A DNA stretch of 64,000 nucleotides from an uncultured Granulosicoccaceae bacterium (GCA_937981955.1 CALJNA010000020.1:1-64000); one strand, 5' to 3'. Shown: positions 25,579-33,978, counted from the first letter of the stretch. Notes: a model not told the origin generated them from the sequence alone. Translations and numbers: made by a program.

Positions 25579-26698
25579 TACAACAATCGCATCGGCCGCT
25601 GATGATCAGGCTGTCCACTGTCGCACCTGCTATAAAGAGTTACTGGAAGCGATAGCATCGGTAAAAAGTGCTTTTATTGTCATTTGCCTGCGCACTGATA
25701 CAACACTTTTAATGAGCGAAAGCATGCGCTCTTTATTAACTCTACAACCGGGCTCCATCCACTGGCGTTCTGACATGGCCAATGATTCTGAACTAGTGGC
25801 TGCTTGTGAACGGGCAATAGTCTCCAGTGAAACTGACTGGGTTGCTGAAATTGAAGTCGCGAAAAGCAAACGTTCCGTGCACTTTACCAAATATCAGAAC
25901 GGGCAGTTGGTCGTGACTGTTCATGCCGAACCTTCGGTTGCCGAAAATCTGCATGAGTACATGCAAGCACGCGACAATCTGTTCTCGACATCCAGAACTA
26001 TTTCAGTCAGCGAAATGGCGACAACACTTGCCCACGAATTGAATACTCCGATTGGCACGATCAGCAATATTCTCAACGGCGTCAAAATGAGGCTGAAGAA
26101 TCCGGATGCGCAGATAGGCACGATCGATAGTGCGTTGGACCGCGCTTTGGATCAAACGCGATTCAGTCAGAACATTATCAGCCGGATTCGGGATTTCACG
26201 CAATCGCGCAGGCCCAAGCCGGACGTGTTGGATACCCGGTTGCAGCTTAAAGAGGCAATTGAATTACTCGACTGGTTGTTGAAACACAACCATTGCCAGG
26301 TGCAAATAATTGTCCCTGATGAGCCTCTATACATCAGCGGTGATGCAACCATGCTGCAGCAAGTGTTTATAAATCTTATCCGCAATGCAGTTGATGCTAT
26401 GTACCAACAGAACAAGGAAAGACGCAAGCTTAAAGTTAGCGCAGAAAACATCGAAGGAAAGATCACCGTATCCATTACAGACACCGGTCACGGACTGGGC
26501 AGCGGTGACAAGCTGTTCGTGCCTTTTGCAACAACCAAGTCTGGTGGCATGGGTGTGGGCTTGAATATTTGCCGATCGTTTATTGAATTACATCAAGGGC
26601 GGCTATGGCTATCGCCTAATGAACAGGAAGGGTGTACATGTTTTGTTGAGCTTCCCGAAGCTTCACAAGACGCAATACAAAAGAAGGGTTTTGTATGA
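25568..26698 (+). CDS. Cytosolic sensor histidine kinase inside the T3SS operon
   Basis: A soluble kinase of 376 residues with no membrane segment. An N-terminal PAS-like sensor region (about residues 20-120) precedes a HisKA domain with the phospho-His in TLAHELNTPIGTISN (about residue 156). The HATPase_c domain has FINLIRNAVDAM, DTGHGLG and GGMGVGLNI, resembling FixL/TtrS-type kinases. It overlaps sctP upstream and the FixJ-like regulator downstream (ATGA), so it is translated in line with the secretion genes. It should sense a cytoplasmic cue and phosphorylate the next gene product. HrpX/HrpY of plant pathogens are analogous, but those are not placed between sctP and sctQ. Confidence 0.9.
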   Translation: MDVSTTIASAADDQAVHCRTCYKELLEAIASVKSAFIVICLRTDTTLLMSESMRSLLTLQPGSIHWRSDMANDSELVAACERAIVSSETDWVAEIEVAKSKRSVHFTKYQNGQLVVTVHAEPSVAENLHEYMQARDNLFSTSRTISVSEMATTLAHELNTPIGTISNILNGVKMRLKNPDAQIGTIDSALDRALDQTRFSQNIISRIRDFTQSRRPKPDVLDTRLQLKEAIELLDWLLKHNHCQVQIIVPDEPLYISGDATMLQQVFINLIRNAVDAMYQQNKERRKLKVSAENIEGKITVSITDTGHGLGSGDKLFVPFATTKSGGMGVGLNICRSFIELHQGRLWLSPNEQEGCTCFVELPEASQDAIQKKGFV

Positions 26699-27339
26699 GT
26701 AAGAAAAAGGCGTTGGTAAAGACAGTCTACGTCCTTGATGACAATGACGAATTCAGGAAGTCAACGGTTTGGTTGCTTGAAGGTATGGGATTTAAAGTGA
26801 TTGACTTTGGGTTGCCGGAACCAGCCATTGAGGCATTTGAACAAGTCCCGGAAGACACTCAAGCGTGCCTGCTACTTGATATTCGCATGCCTGCCATGAG
26901 TGGGTTGGATGTGCACGATGTGATGAACCACAGAGGGATTGCACTACCGGTCATATACATGACAGCACACGGTGATGTGCCGGTAGCGGTAACAGCTATG
27001 TCGAAAGGCGCTTTAACGTTTTTGGAAAAGCCACTGGATTCTGCAAGCTTGAAAAGAGCGTTAGACACAGCATTTTCCAACAGCGTTCAACTGCGCAGGC
27101 GCGGTCGTGGCAACAACGAAGAATACACAGAAACCCGAGAGAGACTAGGTACGTTAACGCCACGGGAATCGCAAATACTGCAATGCATCCTGGCTGATCA
27201 AAGTAATCAGGAAATTGCCGACGAATTGATTATCAGTATAAAAACCGTAGAACTCTATCGATCGAAAATGATGAGTAAGCTTAAAGCAAAGAACGCAGCT
27301 CACCTTGTCAGAATGGTTATGGCCTGTGAACCGGCATAG
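26695..27339 (+). CDS. FixJ/LuxR-type response regulator inside the T3SS operon
   Basis: A 214-residue regulator with an N-terminal receiver domain (phospho-Asp 62 in LLLDIRMPAMSG, switch MTAHGD, Lys in FLEKPL) and a C-terminal LuxR helix-turn-helix (LTPRESQILQCILADQSNQE, then IKTVELYRSKMMSKL). It overlaps the kinase gene by 4 bp. It is the obvious partner of that kinase and the best candidate for control of the T3SS promoters. The target site is unknown; the 14102-14129 palindrome is one candidate. Confidence 0.93.
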   Translation: MSKKKALVKTVYVLDDNDEFRKSTVWLLEGMGFKVIDFGLPEPAIEAFEQVPEDTQACLLLDIRMPAMSGLDVHDVMNHRGIALPVIYMTAHGDVPVAVTAMSKGALTFLEKPLDSASLKRALDTAFSNSVQLRRRGRGNNEEYTETRERLGTLTPRESQILQCILADQSNQEIADELIISIKTVELYRSKMMSKLKAKNAAHLVRMVMACEPA

Positions 27340-27353
27340 TCAGTATATGCCGG
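27331..27353 (+). promoter_or_regulatory. Hairpin covering the regulator stop and the sctQ ATG
   Basis: An 8-bp perfect stem (CCGGCATA 27331-27338 with TATGCCGG 27346-27353) and 7-nt loop. The regulator stop TAG (27337-27339) and the ATG at 27347 both lie inside it. It could sequester the sctQ start until ribosomes finish the regulator gene. Confidence 0.45.
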
Positions 27354-28309
27354 CTGTAGCGCCGGCCGGATACAAGCGATACTTGTACAGCGCTTCTTAT
27401 ATCGCAACTTTTCCTGATGGCTCTGTCACCGACTTTGATGATGTTTGTCAATCATTGACGCTATGCATTGACTATGCGATTGGTGGCAAGGGTGGGGACG
27501 CTGCAGAACAGCTTTGTAATGATACGGCTTCAAACTCGTTCCAGTCGGCCATTGCGTTGGCAGAACAAGACCCGTTGTTGCAATGTGTATCCAGCTGGCT
27601 TAATCAGGATTTTGACTGGCAACCTGTGCCTGCCAGTGATTCTCAAGAACTCGAACCGGATTTGATGCCGGAAATTACCCCGGACATAACCCCGGATATC
27701 ACTCTGCGCAGCACGAAAAGTACCAGGCATAGAATCGGACTTTCGTTTCACGAAAACATTGATCGCTTGCCAACCTTCCCGGCAGAGTATGGTGAGATTG
27801 TTGAACTCCAGAAACATAAACAAACGGTGTCGCTGTGTCTCGCTAGCCTGCAATTGTCCGATGCCGATGTGCAACGGCTGAAACCCGGTAGTTTAGTACT
27901 GCTGCCAGAATCATTTAAAGATCAATGTGAAGTCGAATTGTTTGCATCACCATCTGGTACTCACGTGGCACTGGCCAAGCTCGATCATCGCAATAACAAT
28001 CTGCGCTTTGCCGATGATGCCATGCAACCCACACAGAGTGCACCTGTCGAAACAGGCAGTGTTACTCGCGTAATACTTCAGCAACCTGTCTCGATCGATG
28101 TGTCTCGGCTTTCAGAATCACATAATGCCAAACGCTCTGCTCGCTCCGGAAACGCGGATGCGTTGGTGCAAACAGTGGTATCGCTGCCCGTTATGGATGG
28201 CCAGGCTGTACTTGTTCAGCAACATCATCCGGATGGGGCTGAAACATACGGTGCAAGCCTTTTGAGAATCGGATCAGGGCTCGCTGCTGTGTTAAGCGCT
28301 TCGGACTAA
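27347..28309 (+). CDS. sctQ: SctQ-like T3SS C-ring/sorting-platform protein
   Basis: About 320 residues from the ATG at 27347; GTG 27326 and TTG 27305 in the same frame are alternative, upstream-overlapping starts. It lies directly before sctRST, the standard sctQ position. A SpoA-like domain is plausible around residues 155-225 (LQLSDADVQRLKPGSLVLLP, then CEVELFASPSGTHVALAKLD). A normal SctQ has two SpoA domains, the second at the extreme C-terminus. Here the last ~70 residues lack that pattern, so SpoA2 is either diverged or missing, and I see no separate SpoA2 gene. The N-terminal half is unassigned. Confidence 0.68.
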   Translation: MPAVAPAGYKRYLYSASYIATFPDGSVTDFDDVCQSLTLCIDYAIGGKGGDAAEQLCNDTASNSFQSAIALAEQDPLLQCVSSWLNQDFDWQPVPASDSQELEPDLMPEITPDITPDITLRSTKSTRHRIGLSFHENIDRLPTFPAEYGEIVELQKHKQTVSLCLASLQLSDADVQRLKPGSLVLLPESFKDQCEVELFASPSGTHVALAKLDHRNNNLRFADDAMQPTQSAPVETGSVTRVILQQPVSIDVSRLSESHNAKRSARSGNADALVQTVVSLPVMDGQAVLVQQHHPDGAETYGASLLRIGSGLAAVLSASD

Positions 28310-28333
28310 CGGATTAGACTGACGAATACGGTT

Positions 28334-28987
28334 ATGGATCTGACTGCCTTCTCACCATCATCGGCTCTGCTGACGGTTATTTTTCTGACGCTGGCACCAT
28401 TTGTTGCGGTGATGATTACCTCATTTACCAAGATTGTTGTGGTGTTGAGTTTGCTCCGAAATGCATTGGGCGTTCAGCAGGTACCGCCCAACATTGTATT
28501 GAACGGGTTGGCCATTATCCTCACCATCTATGTGATGTATCCGGTTGGACAGCAGATTAATCGTAATCTGGACGGACAGGAGAATATCACCGAGAGTACA
28601 GAAGCCATGATGGCCGCAGCGGATGCTGCGAAAGAACCTTTAAGGGCGTTTCTGATCAAGCATTCAGATGAACGAGAGCGTCGGTTCTTTCTGGATACGA
28701 TAAGTCGCATGTCTACTGACGATCAACCGGTATCGGTTACGGCAACCGATTTCATTATTATTATCCCGGCATTCACGATCAGTGAGCTCACTACCGCCTT
28801 TCAAATCGGCTTTCTTATATTCCTGCCGTTTATAGTGATCGACCTTGTTATTGCCAACATATTAATGGCGATGGGCATGATGATGCTGTCGCCTACTGTG
28901 GTATCACTGCCTTTTAAGCTTTTACTGTTTGTACTGATTGAAGGCTGGGCGAAGCTTGCACACGGTTTGGTGCTGTCTTACTTGTGA
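28334..28987 (+). CDS. sctR: T3SS export-gate protein SctR (FliP/YscR family)
   Basis: A 217-residue inner-membrane protein. Hallmarks are TSFTKIVVVLSLLRNALGVQ and PPNIVLNGLAIILT near the N-terminus, and FQIGFLIFLPFIVIDLVIAN followed by GMMMLSPTVVSLPFKLLLF near the C-terminus. Five copies form the core of the export gate with SctS and SctT. It is 24 bp after sctQ and overlaps sctS (GTGA). Confidence 0.97.
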   Translation: MDLTAFSPSSALLTVIFLTLAPFVAVMITSFTKIVVVLSLLRNALGVQQVPPNIVLNGLAIILTIYVMYPVGQQINRNLDGQENITESTEAMMAAADAAKEPLRAFLIKHSDERERRFFLDTISRMSTDDQPVSVTATDFIIIIPAFTISELTTAFQIGFLIFLPFIVIDLVIANILMAMGMMMLSPTVVSLPFKLLLFVLIEGWAKLAHGLVLSYL

Positions 28988-29292
28988 ATCTACTTTATCT
29001 AAAACACGGGTTCAGTGCCTTGATGGCATCAGATGTGGTCAATCTGACCCAGGAGGCTTTGTGGATGATTGTTGTGCTGGCTGGTCCACCCGTTCTGGTG
29101 GCTGCACTGGTCGGCATTCTAATCGCATTTTTTCAGGCAGCTACTCAGCTGCAGGAACAAACATTTCAGTACGCCGCGAAGTTCTTCGCCATTATGCTAA
29201 CCATATTCTTAATGGCATCGTTAATGGGTGGCACCCTGTATCGATTTTCCGATCGAATCTTTTCAGAGTTCCCGGCCATGGTCGGATCATGA
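28984..29292 (+). CDS. sctS: T3SS export-gate protein SctS (FliQ/YscS family)
   Basis: A two-helix hairpin membrane protein with LTQEALWMIVVLAGPPVLVA and FFQAATQLQEQTFQYAAKF, the canonical SctS sequence. The GTG at 28984 overlaps the sctR stop, as at sctD and sctK in this operon, giving 102 residues. Family proteins are ~88 residues and align from the ATG at 29023 (MASDVVNLTQ), so the true start may be there. Four copies wrap the SctR/T core. Confidence 0.95.
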   Translation: MNLLYLKHGFSALMASDVVNLTQEALWMIVVLAGPPVLVAALVGILIAFFQAATQLQEQTFQYAAKFFAIMLTIFLMASLMGGTLYRFSDRIFSEFPAMVGS

Positions 29293-29353
29293 AGAGCGTC
29301 ATTAGTCGAATAGCGGTTCGGAGCGATCGCATCGATGTACAAGTGGTTTAACA

Positions 29354-30151
29354 ATGGAACCGTCTGAACTTTTTGCGCTATTAGGTGAGAACGTTCTGGT
29401 TCTGTCGTTGTCAGCGCTACGCATATCCATTGCTTTTACCTTGCTGCCATTGTTTAACCGTGATGGAATCCCACCATTGGTTCGTAATACGATGTTTGTG
29501 GCGCTTGCACTGATTAGTATTGTGGTTCAGCCCTCTGCCGCGTTTGGGTCGTTTGATACTGCAACGTGGATTAACCTGTTTTTAAAAGAGGCGTTTATTG
29601 GTTTTGCGCTTGGTGTTTTTTTCGGCCTGTTTCTTTGGGCGTTTGAAGCAGCTGGTGTCATCGTCGATATGCAAATCGGAGCCTCGTTTGCTTTGTATTT
29701 TGACCCGATTGTTGGCAATGAGGTTACTTTGCTCGGTTCGTTTCTGAGCCGCTGGGCAAGCTACTTGTTTCTGGCTTCGGGTGGTTTGCTCATTTTAACC
29801 GGTGCATTGATAGAGAGTTTCGCAATGTGGCCACTTGCTGAACCCATAACCAGTTTCAAGTCAGCCTCGGTTCGTTTGTTTGAAGCTGAGTATTCTCGCT
29901 TTATGCATCTTGCAATGCGCATTGCCGGGCCGGTTATCGTGGTCGTGTTTATTATTGATATGTGTATGGGGCTCATTAACCGCTACGCCCAGCAATTCAA
30001 TGTGTTCTTTCTTTCGATGTCACTCAAATCGATCGCAGCGATTTTGATGATTCTGATTCTGCTGCCTTTTCTGGTTGATACTTTAATAGATGAAATGCAA
30101 AATGCCAGTGCTATCTGGGCTCCGTACTTGAGTAACATTTTGTCGGGGTAG
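29354..30151 (+). CDS. sctT: T3SS export-gate protein SctT (FliR/YscT family)
   Basis: A 265-residue multi-pass protein with the SctT pattern SALRISIAFTLLPLFNRDGI near the start, KEAFIGFALGVFFGLFLWAF in the middle, and LNVFF-like FNVFFLSMSLKSIAAILMIL toward the end. It caps the export gate with SctR and SctS. It begins 61 bp after sctS and is the last plus-strand gene of the operon. Confidence 0.95.
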   Translation: MEPSELFALLGENVLVLSLSALRISIAFTLLPLFNRDGIPPLVRNTMFVALALISIVVQPSAAFGSFDTATWINLFLKEAFIGFALGVFFGLFLWAFEAAGVIVDMQIGASFALYFDPIVGNEVTLLGSFLSRWASYLFLASGGLLILTGALIESFAMWPLAEPITSFKSASVRLFEAEYSRFMHLAMRIAGPVIVVVFIIDMCMGLINRYAQQFNVFFLSMSLKSIAAILMILILLPFLVDTLIDEMQNASAIWAPYLSNILSG

Positions 30152-30219
30152 TTGGAAAAAAGTCGAGAGCAATCAACGCTACGATATTGAGGCTACGAAA
30201 TAAAGCTACGAAATCGACC

Positions 30220-30882
30220 CTATGGAAGGTGATCCAGCGGTCCTTTGGAAATGGTATTTAACAGGCTTTCCGATTGCAGTGAAGAGACGAAGGCATCAGC
30301 AGCATCTTTTATGCTGTCACTGTGTTGCCATACTTCGATGAGTTCCTGTAAACCCTGCCGCGTTGTGTTCGACAGCGCGCCGCTCATTGGGTCATCAATG
30401 TCGCCTTGCAGTTTTTGGCAATAGAAACTTTTGGCTGTATTGTCACTTGCGACCAATCTGAGCAGGCTGCTCATGATTTGCGAGAATTGCTGGAGGCTTA
30501 AAGGTTGTGCGTTACCTCCCTGGGCATACCATGCGCAGACATATTCAATTGGACCAAGCACACGGGTTTGACCAAACGCACTATCGCCAGTAAGGGATCC
30601 TGAACCCCACGCAGAAAGTTTCCCCGATGGTAAACGCCCTGTTCGAATGCACTCAACTAAAGTATGGGCAATCTTCTGTTTCGATTTTTCGTCGCCAAAC
30701 TGTTCGAGTGTGTACAGAATTTGCAAAAATGCAGGGTAGAGCTGATCGCCCAGTTTTGCACACATGCCTTCGAGCAGTCGTATTTGATCTTCTTTATTAT
30801 TAAGTGCGTGTAAACCGTTGATTAGATCTTGGGCAGCGCTGTGCCAGTCGGGGTTTTCATTGAGTCTGAAGGGGGAAGTCAC
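30220..30882 (-). CDS. Hypothetical protein, 220 aa, beside the T3SS operon
   Basis: I do not recognise this protein. It is soluble and largely helical, without signal peptide. Parts such as GPIEYVCAWYAQGGNAQPLS and LQQFSQIMSSLLRLVASDN look like a real fold. It starts with GTG at 30882 behind AAGGT and lies 11 bp after the 82-aa gene, so the two form a unit. It runs toward the end of sctT (convergent). A role in secretion (effector, gatekeeper, chaperone) is conceivable from position only. Confidence 0.62.
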   Translation of the reverse strand: MTSPFRLNENPDWHSAAQDLINGLHALNNKEDQIRLLEGMCAKLGDQLYPAFLQILYTLEQFGDEKSKQKIAHTLVECIRTGRLPSGKLSAWGSGSLTGDSAFGQTRVLGPIEYVCAWYAQGGNAQPLSLQQFSQIMSSLLRLVASDNTAKSFYCQKLQGDIDDPMSGALSNTTRQGLQELIEVWQHSDSIKDAADAFVSSLQSESLLNTISKGPLDHLP

Positions 30883-30893
30883 AACCTTGGAAC

Positions 30894-31142
30894 TTATGCG
30901 CCTAAATGGCTCAATATGCGATTCGCAATAGCATCTATTCCTAATGCTGCGGTAATGCCATTTGGCATGACGTTACTAAACGAAATAGGAGTTCTACTAC
31001 CCGTGTTTTCAGACAAAAACCAGTGGTAGTTTTGGCTGTCATTCGGTATGTTTAAGGCTGATGTGTTTGGTGCGTTTGATCCGATTGTTCTCGAACCAAC
31101 CGAACCTGCCAGAGACGGATTTTTATCGATCGGTGAAGCCAT
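30894..31142 (-). CDS. Hypothetical small protein, 82 aa
   Basis: A small Ser/Asn-rich protein with no recognised domain, signal or membrane segment. The start is supported by AGGAA 6 bp before the ATG at 31142, and by close coupling to the 220-aa gene (11 bp). The polar N-terminus (SLAGSVGSRTIGSNAPNTSA) is of the kind seen in T3SS-secreted proteins. That is suggestive but not evidence of secretion. Confidence 0.55.
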   Translation of the reverse strand: MASPIDKNPSLAGSVGSRTIGSNAPNTSALNIPNDSQNYHWFLSENTGSRTPISFSNVMPNGITAALGIDAIANRILSHLGA

Positions 31143-31226
31143 GGAAGTTCCTGTATTCCCAGACGAAAGTATAGCTTGCCACGTCAGCTGAAACCACAGT
31201 ATAAACCCTAGTTATTCGATTTTTTG

Positions 31227-31245
31227 ACTGGTCAGTTTGACCAGT
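31227..31245. promoter_or_regulatory. Candidate operator, 19-bp inverted repeat
   Basis: ACTGGTCA-GTT-TGACCAGT, a perfect 8-bp inverted repeat about 25 bp before the OmpA-like lipoprotein start, in the gap shared with the divergent 82-aa gene. The TTGACCA/TGGTCA halves resemble RutR half-sites found near 32478 and 35985, but with a different spacing and orientation. Confidence 0.5.
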
Positions 31246-31270
31246 AGTTATCCATTAGAGGTGAAAGGAA

Positions 31271-32455
31271 ATGAATTCCGTAAAGTATCTAGCGTTGCTT
31301 CTTGTTATGTCACTGCTGAACGCTTGCAGCACGGCACCGAAAAAAACCGAAAACACGATTACGGCTGAGTCGTTAATAGCGCAGGATTTTGTCAATACTA
31401 TGGTGCAGATTGATCAGCTGTCTCCCTGGTCGACAGTTTTGCAATTCAGTTCTATCGAGTCTGGTGATTTAAAACTTGCAACGCAAGCGAATAGAACTGT
31501 TAAAAATTTTGGTAAGGCGCTTAGGGTTGCGGCCGCTAACAGCGGTTACGGCTTACAAACTGTGGATGGTGTTCGTGGTACTAACTTTGTCAGGTTCGCC
31601 GTTAAGGAAATAAACGACCCGACTGCCGGGCTTGCATTTACTTACGATGTGTCGGTCGGCAATGTTGACTTCAGACGGATTTATAAACCACAACAGGATG
31701 GCAGCGTTGAACCGCACAAGGGCATGCTGGTTAGAGGTGCAGATGTAACTGAAATCAGATCTGACGATTCTATTTTCTACCGCAAACCGACATTGAAGCC
31801 CGATACACCGTTAATGGCAGATAAAGGTTTGGCTAAGCCTGTGCAAAAACAATCAGATGGTTTTACGTCCCCGTTGGCCAGGCGAAATGTAAACGCACCC
31901 GTGTCAGCACCAATGCCAGAACAGGAAGTTGCTCTAACAAGTCCAGCCGTCGCAACGTCGGAAATCATGGCTCCCGAGAGCTCCGTGGTCGCGAAGGCGT
32001 CGGTGGTAGAACCTGCTACAACTAATCCTGCCCCGGTTGAAGGTGGATACTCACTTGTGCGAAAGCGCAACCTTGCTGAATCGGGCATGTCGAATTATGA
32101 AAGTCTGCTGGCGACCAAGCAAGACGTAGCGGAGGAAGTGCTTATTTTCGGTGATGACTCCTACGTGCTCGGTCCTCGAAATAAAAAATTACTCGGCCAG
32201 GTCATGGGATCGTTTAATCCTGAGACCGATGTTGTACAAGTGGTTGGTTGTTCAACTGGCACGACTAAAATTGAAAACGGTAATGCGGCGCTTGCGATAG
32301 GTCGTGCCAACCGGGTTAAAGAGGCCTTGCTATATAGCGGCATTCCACACGATAAAATCCTGGATGAAGGATGCTGGTCACCCAACGCGAACAGCACACC
32401 GTTTCCTAATCGTGGCGTAGTCATTACCGTTAAACGTGGTGTTAAGAAAGGCTGA
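31271..32455 (+). CDS. OmpA-like lipoprotein
   Basis: A 394-residue lipoprotein with lipobox LLNAC (Cys 19). The first ~150 residues after the anchor contain a conserved-looking domain (LQTVDGVRGTNFVRFAVKE). A Pro/Val/Ala-rich linker follows. The C-terminal ~110 residues look like an OmpA-type peptidoglycan-binding domain, with VQVVGCSTG, AIGRANRVKEALLYSGIP and a final GVVITVKR. It probably tethers an outer-membrane complex to the wall. It sits at the end of the T3SS locus and could stabilise the secretin. It is preceded by AAAGGAA and a 19-bp palindrome. Confidence 0.75.
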   Translation: MNSVKYLALLLVMSLLNACSTAPKKTENTITAESLIAQDFVNTMVQIDQLSPWSTVLQFSSIESGDLKLATQANRTVKNFGKALRVAAANSGYGLQTVDGVRGTNFVRFAVKEINDPTAGLAFTYDVSVGNVDFRRIYKPQQDGSVEPHKGMLVRGADVTEIRSDDSIFYRKPTLKPDTPLMADKGLAKPVQKQSDGFTSPLARRNVNAPVSAPMPEQEVALTSPAVATSEIMAPESSVVAKASVVEPATTNPAPVEGGYSLVRKRNLAESGMSNYESLLATKQDVAEEVLIFGDDSYVLGPRNKKLLGQVMGSFNPETDVVQVVGCSTGTTKIENGNAALAIGRANRVKEALLYSGIPHDKILDEGCWSPNANSTPFPNRGVVITVKRGVKKG

Positions 32456-32477
32456 TTCAGTATCCAGCAAAAATAAT

Positions 32478-32493
32478 TTGACCAATTGGAAAA
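32478..32493 (+). promoter_or_regulatory. RutR-like box upstream of preT
   Basis: TTGACCA-AT-TGGAAAA matches the published E. coli RutR consensus TTGACCA-nn-TGGTCAA except for two bases in the right arm. It lies about 45 bp before preT. A RutR-type gene is 3 kb away in the same cluster. Confidence 0.6.
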
Positions 32494-32538
32494 ATATTGT
32501 TCTAATCAGCGACACACAGGTTTCGCTGAGGTTGCGCC

Positions 32539-33840
32539 ATGCAGAGTGAGCTTATTCAAAAACTCACCACGGATCTTCATAAGCCCTTGAGTGCGCATGA
32601 AGCGCTTGTCGAGTCCGACAGGTGCTATTTTTGTCACGACGCCCCGTGCATAACCGCATGTCCGACGGGTATCGACATTCCACTCTTTATCCGGCAAATA
32701 AACACCCAAAACCCGCTCGGATCAGCCAAAACCATTTTTGATGAAAACATTTTCGGTGGTATGTGCGCCCGTGTTTGTCCAACGGAAACGTTGTGCGAAC
32801 AAGCGTGTGTCCGAAATACCGCTGAAGAAAAGCCAGTAAAAATTGGCGAACTGCAGCGCTTTGCAACTGACACTCAGATGCAAACCGGCAAACAACCTTA
32901 TTCACGTGGGCCTGCGACCAATCAGTCCGTTGCAGTCGTTGGTGCAGGACCTGCCGGGTTATCCTGCGCTCACCGGTTAGCATTGAAAGGTCATAAGGTG
33001 ACGGTGTTTGACGGCCTGGAAAAATCTGGTGGATTAAACGAATACGGTATTGCGACTTACAAAACGATTGACGATTTCGCACAGCACGAAGTCGAGTACA
33101 TCTTGTCTATCGGCGGAATCGAAGTTCAGCATGGAAAAACACTCGGCAAAGATTTTACGCTTGATTCTTTGAAACAGGACTTCGATGCAGTGTTTCTCGG
33201 TATTGGATTGGGTAATGTTAACAACGCAGGTTTAATCTCCGGTGATGTCTCCAATGTTGAAAATGCTGTGGAATTTATCGCCCGATTAAGACAAGCCCAA
33301 AACAAGGCGGATGTTTCTGTTGGCCGGCGTGTGATCGTAATTGGTGGTGGTATGACGGCGATAGATGCGGCAGTGCAGTCCAGGTTTCTTGGTGCAGAAG
33401 ATGTGTCCGTTATTTATCGACGCTCTCAATCACAAATGAATGCCAGCGACTATGAGCAATCATTGGCGCAAACCAGTGGGGTGCTGCTAAGGACACATTT
33501 ACAACCCAGGCAAATTGTTCTGAACAACGGAGTTGCCAGTGGCGTAGAGTTCGAATACACCCGTACCGATGGCGATTCGCTTGTTGGCACAGGTGAAACC
33601 GTTACTTATGAATGCGACACAGTATTGCTTGCCATTGGTCAATCACTCGCCGAGCAAGCTCAGCAGAATGGAATTACGCTCAGTGCAAACCGAATTCAAG
33701 TGGATGATCAACAACGCACCAGCGATGCAAACGTTTGGGCTGGCGGTGACTGCGCCAGTAACGGTGAGGACTTAACGGTTGCGGCTGTGCAGGCCGGGAA
33801 ACTCGCAGCTGAGTCAATCCATGCAACGCTTTCAAGTTAG
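32539..33840 (+). CDS. preT: Dihydropyrimidine dehydrogenase, NAD(P)/FAD subunit PreT
   Basis: A 433-residue flavoprotein. The N-terminal ~110 residues carry the Cys-rich Fe-S segment (CYFCHDAPCITACPTGIDIP and MCARVCPTETLCEQACVR). The FAD site is VVGAGPAGLSCAHRLALKGH, the NAD(P)H site is VIVIGGGMTAIDAA, and the C-terminal FAD motif is WAGGDCAS. It passes electrons from NAD(P)H to PreA, which reduces uracil or thymine to the dihydro form. It is followed by preA. It lies behind a RutR-like box. Confidence 0.93.
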   Translation: MQSELIQKLTTDLHKPLSAHEALVESDRCYFCHDAPCITACPTGIDIPLFIRQINTQNPLGSAKTIFDENIFGGMCARVCPTETLCEQACVRNTAEEKPVKIGELQRFATDTQMQTGKQPYSRGPATNQSVAVVGAGPAGLSCAHRLALKGHKVTVFDGLEKSGGLNEYGIATYKTIDDFAQHEVEYILSIGGIEVQHGKTLGKDFTLDSLKQDFDAVFLGIGLGNVNNAGLISGDVSNVENAVEFIARLRQAQNKADVSVGRRVIVIGGGMTAIDAAVQSRFLGAEDVSVIYRRSQSQMNASDYEQSLAQTSGVLLRTHLQPRQIVLNNGVASGVEFEYTRTDGDSLVGTGETVTYECDTVLLAIGQSLAEQAQQNGITLSANRIQVDDQQRTSDANVWAGGDCASNGEDLTVAAVQAGKLAAESIHATLSS

Positions 33841-33978
33841 TTGTGTTGAGTTACACCCTCAGCAGAACCATCGCCGTGTGGAAGTGTTCAGTACTGGCGC
33901 TCTGCAAAGGCAAGTGTGCGGGCAATGTACACAATCACGCCGCTCAAGTTATTCGCCTTAAGATAGGAGAACGGATAT

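Noticed and set aside
30178-30211. Three GCTACGA repeats downstream of sctT.
   Set aside because: Irregular spacing (14 and 13 bp) and short; probably chance or local slippage.
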